From assembly GCA_021155195.1 (NCBI GenBank), contig JAJNPV010000052.1, positions 1-59,400 of the forward strand: a DNA stretch of 59,400 bases. Direction: 5' to 3'. The translations under genes and the position numbers were made by a program. Under the pieces are notes generated by a model. That model saw nothing but the letters and a program-made list of their open reading frames with translations, was not told where the DNA came from and did not search any database. Below, piece after piece: positions 34,433-41,810 of this stretch. Numbering within the stretch: the first letter of the stretch is position 1; the number at the start of each line of letters is the position of its first letter. The DNA is from Ohtaekwangia sp. (GTDB taxonomy: Bacteria > Bacteroidota > Bacteroidia > Cytophagales > Cyclobacteriaceae).

Positions 34433-34728
34433 AATTTATATATTATATAGCCATTTGATGACGCGATTTTATTGCGGACAAACGGATGACTTTTCTAAAC
34501 GAATAGATGGGCATAATTCAGGGTTAGTAAAAGCAACTAAACCAGGTATTCCGTATTAAAATTTGGACTGTGGTTGTTGCATCTCGAAGTGAAGCATTAA
34601 TGTTAGAACGCAAAATCAAAAAGCGAGGTATAAAGAGACACATGATTGATCTCGGGTTTGATTTTGAGGAAATTATTGGGGGGCGAGATGTAGCGTCCCG
34701 CCTCAGCGGGATTAGCGCATCACGTTAG
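34422..34728 (+). pseudogene. Frameshifted GIY-YIG nuclease gene
   Basis: The first part (34422-34559) encodes 45 residues, MEFTIYILYS, FYCGQTDDFSKRIDGHNSG, KPGIPY, which follow the GIY-YIG order (the usual YIG here reads YCG). The frame then stops at TAA 34557-34559. One base over, 34558-34728 continues with KIWTVVVASRSEALMLERKIKKRGIKRHMIDLGF, the expected second half with its catalytic-region Glu. A single-base insertion or deletion near 34557 joins the two. UvrC-like small GIY-YIG proteins of this type are common as short intergenic genes in Bacteroidota. Confidence 0.75.
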
Positions 34729-34758
34729 GGACGTGGAGGCCGTCCCGCTCTTAGCGGG
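34697..34758. repeat. Two small CCCGC/GCGGG hairpins
   Basis: CCCGC-CTCA-GCGGG at 34697-34710 and CCCGC-TCTTA-GCGGG at 34744-34758, near the end of the GIY-YIG gene. Together with the UUCG hairpins they form a small palindrome-rich cassette, 34400-34814. Confidence 0.65.
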
Positions 34759-34780
34759 AGAATCCTCTCATCTCGACTAA

Positions 34781-34814
34781 AGCTGCTTCGGCAGCTTTCT
34801 TTTTATGGAGTTCA
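34781..34814 (+). repeat. Direct repeat copy 2 with UUCG hairpin
   Basis: Second copy of the AGCTGCTTCGGCAGCT-T-run-TATGGAGTTCAC unit, downstream of the broken GIY-YIG gene. It ends in ATGGAGTTCACCATT but no nuclease gene follows, so the copy seems to be the trace of a duplicated or excised unit. Confidence 0.8.
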
Positions 34815-35012
34815 CCATTACTATGTAGTGTACATTCATCTAATGTCTAAGCAGTCCAGACAGTCCTAAGTATCCCATCCAGAAAATGGCAATCAAAACT
34901 TGATTACCATTTTGCGTATGAATGTCTAGTGTGTATAACAATCGTTTTTATTTCTCATTCCAGTACATATCTTTAAGATCGTAAAACCCTCAAACGAAAA
35001 CTTAATACACTC

Positions 35013-36629
35013 ATGCAAGGATTCTCTACCCTCGACTGGATTGTAATCGCAACCTATTTTGTGCTCATTGGTGCACTTGCCCTTTGGGTAATGACACGTA
35101 AACAACAAAACACTGAAGACTACTTTTTGGCGGGTCGAAATCTTGGCTGGTTTGTAGTGGGCGCTTCCATTTTTGCCTCAAATATTGGATCTGAACACAT
35201 TGTCGGCTTAGCTGGAGCCGGAGCTGGTGGGAAAATACCCATGTTGATTTACGAATTGCACGCCTGGCTGGTAATTACACTTGGTTGGGTCTTTCTCCCC
35301 TTTTATATAAGGAGTGGGGTGTTTACCATGCCTGAGTTTTTAGAACGCAGATTTAGTTCAGGTACAAGGTGGTTCCTAAGTTTGTTCTCTTTGATTGCAT
35401 ATGTATTAACAAAAGTGTCAGTTACTGTGTATGCAGGCGGTATTGTAATCGCATCCATGTTAAACATAGATTTTTGGTTTGGTGCGTTGCTCACGGTGGT
35501 GCTTACAGGTATTTATACTATTACAGGTGGCATGCGTGCGGTAGTTTACACAGAAGCACTGCAAACTATTGTGTTGGTAATTGGTGCGGCAACGCTCACT
35601 TTTATTGGGCTGGACAGCGTTGGGGGTTGGGAAGGAATGCGACAATCCTTAGAGCCTGGATATTTAAATATGTGGCGTCCACGTACGGATCCTGATTTTC
35701 CGTGGCCAAGTTTGGTAATTACAAGTTCCATAGTGGGGATTTGGTATTGGTGTACGGATCAATACATTGTTCAACGGGTGCTGGCTGCAAAAAATATTAA
35801 GGAAGGCAGAAGAGGAACCATCTTTGGTGGCTTCTTAAAATTACTTCCTGTTTTTCTTTTCCTTATTCCGGGAGTTGTAGCTCTGGCACTTAAAAATAAA
35901 GGCGAGCTTTCCTGGGATACACCCGATCAGGCTTTTGCTGCGTTGTTAATGAACAAGATGCCTTCTGGCTTGCGCGGATTGGTGGCTGCAGGATTGATGG
36001 CCGCGTTGATGAGCTCATTGGCTTCTGTGTTCAACTCTTGCTCAACTCTATTTACAGTGGATGTTTATAAAAAACTAAAACCGGAAACCAACGAAAAGGA
36101 TTTGCTAAAAATAGGACGTTGGGCAACAGGTGTGGTGGTGATTTTAGGTATCGCCTGGATTCCAATTATGCAAAATATTTCCGGAGTGTTGTATGAATAC
36201 TTGCAATCTGTGCAGTCTTACATCGCACCACCTATCACTGCAGTATTCTTGCTGGGAATTTTTTATAAGCGCATTAACAGTAAAGGAGCAATTATAACAT
36301 TAGTAACAGGAATGGGGGTTGCTTTTGTGCGAATTGGATTGGAACTGGCGATTGACTCTTTAGAACCAGGAACCATTTTACACACAATTGGTAGCATTAA
36401 CTTTTTATCGTTTGCCGCCTGGTTCTTTCTGTTCTGTGTCATCTTGTGCTTAACCGTTAGCTGGCTTTCTCCGGCTCCATCCGAAAGTCAAATCCAGGGG
36501 TTAACATTTGGATCGCTAAGTGAAGAACAAAAGCAATCGAATCGTGCAAGCTATAATTTTTGGGATGTAGCGTTATCGCTGGCTGTGATTGCTATTGTAG
36601 TGTTTGTGATGGTGAGCTTTGCGGGATAA
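35013..36629 (+). CDS. Sodium:solute symporter (SSS family, SGLT-like)
   Basis: A 538-residue membrane protein with about 14 helices. Typical family blocks are DYFLAGRNLGWFVVGASIFASNIGSEHIVGL, the substrate/sodium region GAGGKIPMLIYELHAW, ITGGMRAVVYTEALQTIVL and the later LAAGLMAALMSSLASVFNSCSTLFT. It brings a sugar or related solute into the cell with Na+. The exact substrate is unknown. It is followed by a strong terminator. Confidence 0.9.
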   Translation: MQGFSTLDWIVIATYFVLIGALALWVMTRKQQNTEDYFLAGRNLGWFVVGASIFASNIGSEHIVGLAGAGAGGKIPMLIYELHAWLVITLGWVFLPFYIRSGVFTMPEFLERRFSSGTRWFLSLFSLIAYVLTKVSVTVYAGGIVIASMLNIDFWFGALLTVVLTGIYTITGGMRAVVYTEALQTIVLVIGAATLTFIGLDSVGGWEGMRQSLEPGYLNMWRPRTDPDFPWPSLVITSSIVGIWYWCTDQYIVQRVLAAKNIKEGRRGTIFGGFLKLLPVFLFLIPGVVALALKNKGELSWDTPDQAFAALLMNKMPSGLRGLVAAGLMAALMSSLASVFNSCSTLFTVDVYKKLKPETNEKDLLKIGRWATGVVVILGIAWIPIMQNISGVLYEYLQSVQSYIAPPITAVFLLGIFYKRINSKGAIITLVTGMGVAFVRIGLELAIDSLEPGTILHTIGSINFLSFAAWFFLFCVILCLTVSWLSPAPSESQIQGLTFGSLSEEQKQSNRASYNFWDVALSLAVIAIVVFVMVSFAG

Positions 36630-36645
36630 GTAATTCTTGCGATGT

Positions 36646-36687
36646 AAATAAAAGCGCCACTAATTTAAATTAGTGGCGCTTTTATTT
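36646..36687. terminator. Bidirectional-type intrinsic terminator
   Basis: A perfect 42-base palindrome (21-base arms) with core AGCGCCACTAATTT and its complement, flanked by A-rich and T-rich runs. It ends transcription of the symporter gene. Confidence 0.9.
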
Positions 36688-36791
36688 TTAAGCAGTCCCA
36701 ACTGTTACACCGTGTCAAGCATGTTAGCTCCCTGTAAAAAAATGTATATTAGAAATTATTAGTTATAATCTTACTTAAGGGACAGCCCGGT

Positions 36792-36854
36792 ATGAAAATC
36801 TTAATTTCAATTGTATTCTTATTGATCTCGTTCGTTTCGGTTCATGTTCAATGA
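36792..36854 (+). CDS. 20-residue signal-peptide-like leader ORF
   Basis: ATG 36792 encodes MKILISIVFLLISFVSVHVQ and stops at TGA 36852-36854. The stop overlaps the next start (ATGA). The sequence looks like a complete secretion signal with nothing behind it. It may be the relic of a lost secreted protein or a small coupling leader for the next gene. Support is limited to its form and the overlap. Confidence 0.35.
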   Translation: MKILISIVFLLISFVSVHVQ

Positions 36855-37360
36855 AGATCAAAATAGAACTTACGGATACATTTTATACTTCCATCGAACG
36901 AGCTTTTAAAGCTCCGATCTTGGGGGATGCAACAAAATTTTTAAATGGGTACAGATTTCAGCCGCCTATTACAGGGTTTGAAGAGGATGAAACATGGGGA
37001 CAAGTAAACGGAATCAGGTATCCGGTAACGAGTGGTAATTTTTGGTTATCGAGGGGCAGACTATTCACCGACAAAATACTTTCGCGAAATGAAAATGAAT
37101 TCTGGAAATGGACGATTTATGATTTTAAGATCCGGTTTATGTTCTTTACCTGGAAAGCGATTGGTGAATGGAAAGTTTTGGAAAGAGAGCCCAACCGGAT
37201 AGAGGTTTATTATTCTTATACATTCTACTCAAAAAATATATTCTTACACCTTTGTACCATGCTGTTTTGTTCCCTGCAATGGAAAGGGATGATGCGTAAA
37301 GCGATTAAAGGAATAAAACTACAGGCAGAATCTAAACTGCCTTTTGTCTACGAAAGATAA
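36851..37360 (+). CDS. SRPBCC-like hypothetical protein
   Basis: A 169-residue protein without signal peptide. The order of strands and helices fits an SRPBCC/START-like ligand-binding fold: KIELTDTFYTSIERAFKAPI, GFEEDETWGQVNGIRYPVTSG, WTIYDFKIRFMFFTWKAIGEW. No catalytic residues are evident. It probably binds a small hydrophobic ligand. It overlaps the short signal-like ORF upstream and stands alone otherwise. Confidence 0.6.
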   Translation: MKIKIELTDTFYTSIERAFKAPILGDATKFLNGYRFQPPITGFEEDETWGQVNGIRYPVTSGNFWLSRGRLFTDKILSRNENEFWKWTIYDFKIRFMFFTWKAIGEWKVLEREPNRIEVYYSYTFYSKNIFLHLCTMLFCSLQWKGMMRKAIKGIKLQAESKLPFVYER

Positions 37361-37416
37361 AGTCATACTGTGACTTTCCGGTACATCCAGAATTCTAATT
37401 CTGAAATCCGAATCAT

Positions 37417-37977
37417 ATGAGTTACCTACGTAAACGAGGCTCCGCTGAAGTCAGCACGAGCTCCATGGCTGATATTGCCTTCTTGTTGTTAACTTTTTTT
37501 CTAATGACTACAGTTATCAATAACCATAAGGGTTTGGTGATGCTGCTGCCCGAGTGGAATCCAAGTATTCCCACTGAGAAAATTAACGACCGGAATTTAT
37601 TTACGATCCATGTCAATGCGGAAAACAATTTTCTAATTGAAGGCATTCACCGAGATAACCTGTTAGGCTTGCACAAAGAGATTAAAGAGTTTATTCTCAA
37701 TAACGGAATGAAAACAACATTATCGGATAGTCCTGAAAAAGCAGTTGTCTCTTTAAAGACAGATCGAAGCACCAATCACCAGGCATTTATAGCTGCCTTA
37801 GATGAAATTCAAGCCGCCTATTTTGAGATATACGCAGAACGTGCAGGTATTACACCTAAACAATTTCGCGAGTTGGATTTGAATAAGAAAGAGGGTAGAA
37901 AAAAGTATGATCAAGCGCGTGAAAGAATCCCTATGAATATTTCTGTGGCTGAACCATCTAACCACATAGGCATATAG
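37417..37977 (+). CDS. ExbD/TolR-family biopolymer transport protein
   Basis: A 186-residue protein with one N-terminal membrane helix in ISMADIAFLLLTFFLMTT-like form (SSMADIAFLLLTFFLMT), whose Asp is the proton-relay residue of ExbD/TolR. A periplasmic domain and a long charged C-terminal tail follow. It would energise TonB-like transport with an ExbB/TolQ partner. No partner is next to it (a TolQ-like gene lies at 55528). Confidence 0.85.
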   Translation: MSYLRKRGSAEVSTSSMADIAFLLLTFFLMTTVINNHKGLVMLLPEWNPSIPTEKINDRNLFTIHVNAENNFLIEGIHRDNLLGLHKEIKEFILNNGMKTTLSDSPEKAVVSLKTDRSTNHQAFIAALDEIQAAYFEIYAERAGITPKQFRELDLNKKEGRKKYDQARERIPMNISVAEPSNHIGI

Positions 37978-38127
37978 GAGTTAGTCTACGTCTTTACTTT
38001 GTCCTATGGTTTTTCCTTTTGTTCTTGTAAACACGAACAGTCAATAAGATTTTTGTTTCGCCTTTATCTGATAATCAATTCAATAGAGATTAATTTCTCC
38101 TTTCTCTATCTCTATGTGGTTAAAAAA

Positions 38128-38634
38128 TTAATCAATCTTCTTCGGGAAATCGAAGTTCAGCATATTTCCGCAACCAAAGTGGATGTCTTTCCAATGGTCA
38201 ATGTTTAGTTCTGCGTGAACAACCCCACATGTGGGAATGTTCATGATGGTTTCATTCAATAAAGAGTTGGCGAATTCTGTAAAACCTGGGTTATGCCCAA
38301 AAATCATTACCACTTCCTCATCGTCTCTTGGCGAGTCTTTCAATTCTTTAAGTACTTTTAAAATCTGATCCGCATCGGCATGATAAAGTCGTTTGTCAGT
38401 TTTTATTTTTCCTTGCGGAAAGCTAAGGATTGTTGCAATCTCTTTGCACGTGACGAGGGCACGTTCAGCCGGACTGCTTAGCATAATATCTGGCGTAACT
38501 CTTCGCTCCTTCAGGCGTTTGCCCATGCGCGGTGCATCTTTTTTACCACGGTTATTCAATGGCCGATCAAAGTCACTTAAGTCTGGATTCTCCCAACTTG
38601 ATTTAGCATGCCGAACAAGGTATAGGGTCTTCAT
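38128..38634 (-). CDS. sixA: SixA-like phosphohistidine phosphatase
   Basis: A 168-residue histidine-phosphatase-superfamily protein. It has the RHAKSSWENPDLSDFDRPL start (phosphorylated His in RHA), LSSPAERALVTCKEIA, and the later MIFGHNPGFTEFA (second catalytic His). SixA removes phosphate from phosphohistidine proteins. It lies on the minus strand, and its start is 68 bases from the divergent acyltransferase gene. Confidence 0.9.
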   Translation of the reverse strand: MKTLYLVRHAKSSWENPDLSDFDRPLNNRGKKDAPRMGKRLKERRVTPDIMLSSPAERALVTCKEIATILSFPQGKIKTDKRLYHADADQILKVLKELKDSPRDDEEVVMIFGHNPGFTEFANSLLNETIMNIPTCGVVHAELNIDHWKDIHFGCGNMLNFDFPKKID

Positions 38635-38687
38635 AATTGTAATTGAATTAGCGTCTTTTTGATTCCCATAAAATTAATCAAAGGCTG

Positions 38688-38695
38688 TATCTTTG
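38688..38695 (+). promoter_or_regulatory. Bacteroidota-type -7 promoter element
   Basis: TATCTTTG matches the TAnnTTTG -7 element; it lies 7 bases before the acyltransferase ATG at 38703, so the transcript would have a very short or no leader. A matching -33 TTG at normal spacing is not clear. Confidence 0.55.
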
Positions 38696-38702
38696 TCGCT
38701 TT

Positions 38703-39623
38703 ATGGGAAAACGACCTCTGCAGAAACGTATTAAGTATTCAGCACTTTATTTCTTCATCCGATTTCTGATATTTTTTTCGAACCTGTTACCGCGCAAAGT
38801 TTGGCTGAGCTTCTGCGGTTGGTTAGGCAAAATTGCTTATGCTGTTTCTCCCAAGCCACGCGAACGTACAATCTATCATTTGGGTCTTGCTTTTAGTGGA
38901 GAAAAATCTACAAAGGAAATTATTGCCTTGAGTAAACAGGTTTTTGTAATGCTAGGAAAAAATGGAGGCGATATTCTTCGATCCTTACAAGTAAAAAATC
39001 TGGATGACCTTAATAAGTTTTTGGTGACTCATGGTCTTGAAAATTATGAAAAGGCTTTCGCGAAAGGAAAAGGAGTTATGTTTCTCACCTCTCATTTGGG
39101 TGCGTTTGATTTACAGATTACCAACATGGCGTTGCGCGGTTTAAATCCAAACATTGTTGGAACCGCACTTAAGGATGAACGTTTGAATGAACTGCTGTGG
39201 CAATATCGCAATGCGTATGGAGCAGTTGCCATTGAACGCGGCAAAGAAAGTGTGCGACTTTTTAAAGCATTAAAGTCAGGTGGATCCATTGCCATTTTGA
39301 TAGATCAGGATACAAAAGTAAAAAGCAGGTTTGTTGATTTTTTTGGAATGAAAGCATCAACCCCAATTGGTGCAACCATTCTTGCCTTGCGCACAGGGGC
39401 AGCTGTTGTGCCGACTTATATTTATTTGGATTCCGAAGGGAAACAACAGATGCACATCCTCCCCGAGATTCCTTTAGTGATTACGGGTGATGAAGAAACT
39501 GATCTGGTCGTGAACACCCAAAACTTTACAAACTTTACGGAGCAAATTGTGCGCGAACATCCTGAACAATGGGTGTGGATGCATGAACGTTGGAAGACGA
39601 GACCCGGTGAAGAGATAGTTTAA
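38703..39623 (+). CDS. LpxL/HtrB-like lysophospholipid/lipid A acyltransferase
   Basis: A 306-residue protein with an N-terminal membrane helix (FFIRFLIFFSNLLP) and LpxL-family blocks. GVMFLTSHLGAFDLQ carries the HxxxxD-type catalytic pair, and IAILIDQDTK and FFGMKASTPIGATILALRTGAAVVP follow, ending EQWVWMHERWKTRP. It transfers an acyl chain to lipid A or a related lipid at the inner membrane. The M20 peptidase follows 43 bases downstream. Confidence 0.88.
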   Translation: MGKRPLQKRIKYSALYFFIRFLIFFSNLLPRKVWLSFCGWLGKIAYAVSPKPRERTIYHLGLAFSGEKSTKEIIALSKQVFVMLGKNGGDILRSLQVKNLDDLNKFLVTHGLENYEKAFAKGKGVMFLTSHLGAFDLQITNMALRGLNPNIVGTALKDERLNELLWQYRNAYGAVAIERGKESVRLFKALKSGGSIAILIDQDTKVKSRFVDFFGMKASTPIGATILALRTGAAVVPTYIYLDSEGKQQMHILPEIPLVITGDEETDLVVNTQNFTNFTEQIVREHPEQWVWMHERWKTRPGEEIV

Positions 39624-39666
39624 TTTGCGTCATCTTCAAATTATCAAATCAACTTATCCTCGAATT

Positions 39667-40986
39667 ATGAAAGTGAAACAATTAATTATTTGTGTAGTAT
39701 TTTCTTTAACAAGTTCCTTCTGCTTTGCGCAGATTTCTAAACAGGAGAAAAAAATCACATCGATTATCGATAGCAATAATGGCAGTGCCCTTAAACTTCT
39801 TGAAGAAGCAGTGAACATCAATAGTGGTTCTATGAACTTTGAAGGTGTTTATAAAGTCGGCCAGATATTTAAAGCCCGGTTGGATGCGCTTGGATTTAAA
39901 ACTCAGTGGGTGGATGGAAAACCGTTTGGACGGGCTGGTCATTTGGTTGCGTCACACACAGGTAAAGGAACAGGCAAAACCTTACTACTCATCGGACATT
40001 TGGATACTGTGTTTGAAAAGGAAAACTCTTTTCAAAAATTTACAATGGTAAATGACTCCACGGCTACCGGGCCAGGTGCTTCTGATATGAAAGGTGGCGA
40101 TGTGATTATTATTTATTCGTTGGAAGCGTTGAAGCAAGCCGGACTTTTGAAAGACATGAACATTATTGTTGTTATGACAGGAGATGAAGAGTTGAGTGGC
40201 CGTCCGCTTGAACTTGCTCGCAAAGATTTGATTGAAGCTGCAAAGCTGGCGGACATCGCAATTGGTTTTGAAGACGGAGACAGCAATCCAGCAACCGGAG
40301 TAGTGTCACGCAGGAGTTCTTCCGGGTGGGAGTTAAACGTTACAGGTATTCCAGCGCACTCGTCACAAATTTTCACACCTGCTATTGGCGCAGGAGCGAT
40401 TTATGAGACTTCTCGAATCTTAAATGAATTCTATGAGAAACTCTCCACAGAAAAGGATCTCACGTTTAATCCGGGAATGATTTTAGGCGGCTCAGATATT
40501 ACCCGCGACAAAGTGTTAGATGGGGGCTCAGCATTTGGAAAAGGAAACATTGTAGCGAAACAGGCAGTAGTTACGGGAGATATCAGAGCCATCTCTCCTG
40601 AGCAATTAAAGAAAGCTCAAACGATCATGCAGCAAGTTGTGGATAGTCATCTTCCTCAAACCAATGCTACATTAACCTTTGATGAGGGCTATCCACCCCT
40701 CGCACCTTCTGCAGGGAATTTTCAGTTACTGGACTATTTTAGTAAAGTAAGTACGGATTTAAAACTAGGAAAGGTGACGGCCGTAAATCCGCGCAATGCC
40801 GGTGCTGCTGACATTTCCTTTACTGTGGGGTATGTGGACATGGCAATTGATGGCCTCGGACTTATGGGTGGCCATGGTCATACCGATAAGGAGTATGCAA
40901 ACTTAAATTGGCTACCTCGCCAAACTAAACGAGTTGCGCTTTTAATGTATCGATTAACTCAAAATCCTACTATTAAAAACAGATAG
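39667..40986 (+). CDS. Secreted M20-family metallopeptidase (glutamate carboxypeptidase-like)
   Basis: A 439-residue protein with a signal peptide (MKVKQLIICVVFSLTSSFCFAQ). M20 metal-site motifs are LLIGHLDTVF, GASDMKGGD, MTGDEELSG and GDGDSNPA-type GFEDGDSN, with the late GGHGHTDKEYANL. Two zinc ions are expected. The family cleaves C-terminal Glu or similar residues from peptides. Start at ATG 39667; an earlier TTG at 39625 would lack a signal. Confidence 0.85.
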   Translation: MKVKQLIICVVFSLTSSFCFAQISKQEKKITSIIDSNNGSALKLLEEAVNINSGSMNFEGVYKVGQIFKARLDALGFKTQWVDGKPFGRAGHLVASHTGKGTGKTLLLIGHLDTVFEKENSFQKFTMVNDSTATGPGASDMKGGDVIIIYSLEALKQAGLLKDMNIIVVMTGDEELSGRPLELARKDLIEAAKLADIAIGFEDGDSNPATGVVSRRSSSGWELNVTGIPAHSSQIFTPAIGAGAIYETSRILNEFYEKLSTEKDLTFNPGMILGGSDITRDKVLDGGSAFGKGNIVAKQAVVTGDIRAISPEQLKKAQTIMQQVVDSHLPQTNATLTFDEGYPPLAPSAGNFQLLDYFSKVSTDLKLGKVTAVNPRNAGAADISFTVGYVDMAIDGLGLMGGHGHTDKEYANLNWLPRQTKRVALLMYRLTQNPTIKNR

Positions 40987-40994
40987 CTCAGTAT

Positions 40995-41369
40995 TTAGCG
41001 TCTTCTTCCTTGTTGGATTTTTCTTGTAAACATTGATGGTCCTCTTTGTAATCTTGAGGAATTCATGATCATCGCACCGCCACCTAGCAATCCTCCTGCA
41101 ATAAGAATAACACTAGCACTCCTGAATGAATATACTGACAAGAAAAGACTAATAGCTATGAGGAACCACCCGGCCCATTTCCAATTCCTTGCATTCCTGT
41201 TTTTTTCTTTTGATATCTCTTCTTGAAGGAGATGGTCATTTAAATATGAAAGTATTGTTGTCACATCATTATCTGAGAATCCTCTGATTAGAAGATCTTT
41301 TCGAATCTCAGCGAAAGAACGACCTTCCTTCACCCATTGAATGTACTTATTAAGGTTTACTTCAATCAC
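40995..41369 (-). CDS. Hypothetical membrane protein
   Basis: A 124-residue protein. The N-terminal half is soluble and helical (MIEVNLNKYIQWVKEGRSF); two hydrophobic helices lie at about residues 66-100; the C-terminus is very basic (IQQGRRR). No family is recognised. Its start overlaps the end of the upstream DMT gene by 4 bases, so the two form a pair. Confidence 0.6.
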   Translation of the reverse strand: MIEVNLNKYIQWVKEGRSFAEIRKDLLIRGFSDNDVTTILSYLNDHLLQEEISKEKNRNARNWKWAGWFLIAISLFLSVYSFRSASVILIAGGLLGGGAMIMNSSRLQRGPSMFTRKIQQGRRR

Positions 41370-41734
41370 TTCTTAAAAACAAAGTACACAGCAAGAATTA
41401 GAAAGATGAATCCAACAAGGTGATTCCAGCGAAAGGTTTCTGTTTTGAAAAACAATAGTGAAAACAGAACAAATACAACTAACGTAATTACTTCCTGAAT
41501 TACTTTCAGTTCCACCAACGAAAACGGGCCTCCATAATTTTTGAAACCAATGCGATTGGCTGGCACCTGAAGAATGTACTCAAACAGTGCAATGCCCCAA
41601 CTAATCAAGATAATTGCAACCAAACTCAGGTTCTGCGACCAACTCATTTCCTTAAATTTCAAATGCCCATACCAGGCAAACGTCATGAAGGTGTTTGATA
41701 ACACGAGCAGGGCGATGGTGTAGAAGGCTTTCAT
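41366..41734 (-). CDS. DMT-superfamily DUF486 membrane protein
   Basis: A 122-residue protein with four helices. Recognisable blocks are TFMTFAWYGHLKF, ALFEYILQVPANRIG and FSLVELKVIQEVITLVVFVLF, as in DUF486 proteins. These small multi-helix proteins are related to drug/metabolite transporters; substrate unknown. It shares a 4-base overlap with the next gene. Confidence 0.85.
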   Translation of the reverse strand: MKAFYTIALLVLSNTFMTFAWYGHLKFKEMSWSQNLSLVAIILISWGIALFEYILQVPANRIGFKNYGGPFSLVELKVIQEVITLVVFVLFSLLFFKTETFRWNHLVGFIFLILAVYFVFKK

Positions 41735-41810
41735 TAATTTGAAGATTAGATAATGAACTGATTTGAAAATTTATAAACGAGCATCATTTTCAAATTCCAC
41801 AATCATCAAA

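Larger units (their letters stand above)
34215..35012. other. 798-base stretch with no intact gene
   Basis: It holds the broken GIY-YIG gene (34422-34728), its two direct repeats and small hairpins. The stretches 34215-34399 and 34815-35012 show nothing I can name apart from a T-run after the RadC-type gene at 34216-34230 and a weak promoter-like TATCTTTA at 34968-34975, ahead of the symporter gene. Confidence 0.6.

Noticed and set aside
37999..38208. 69-residue open frame between exbD and sixA
   Set aside because: Its 3' part is antisense to sixA and its sequence is low-complexity; no support for a gene.
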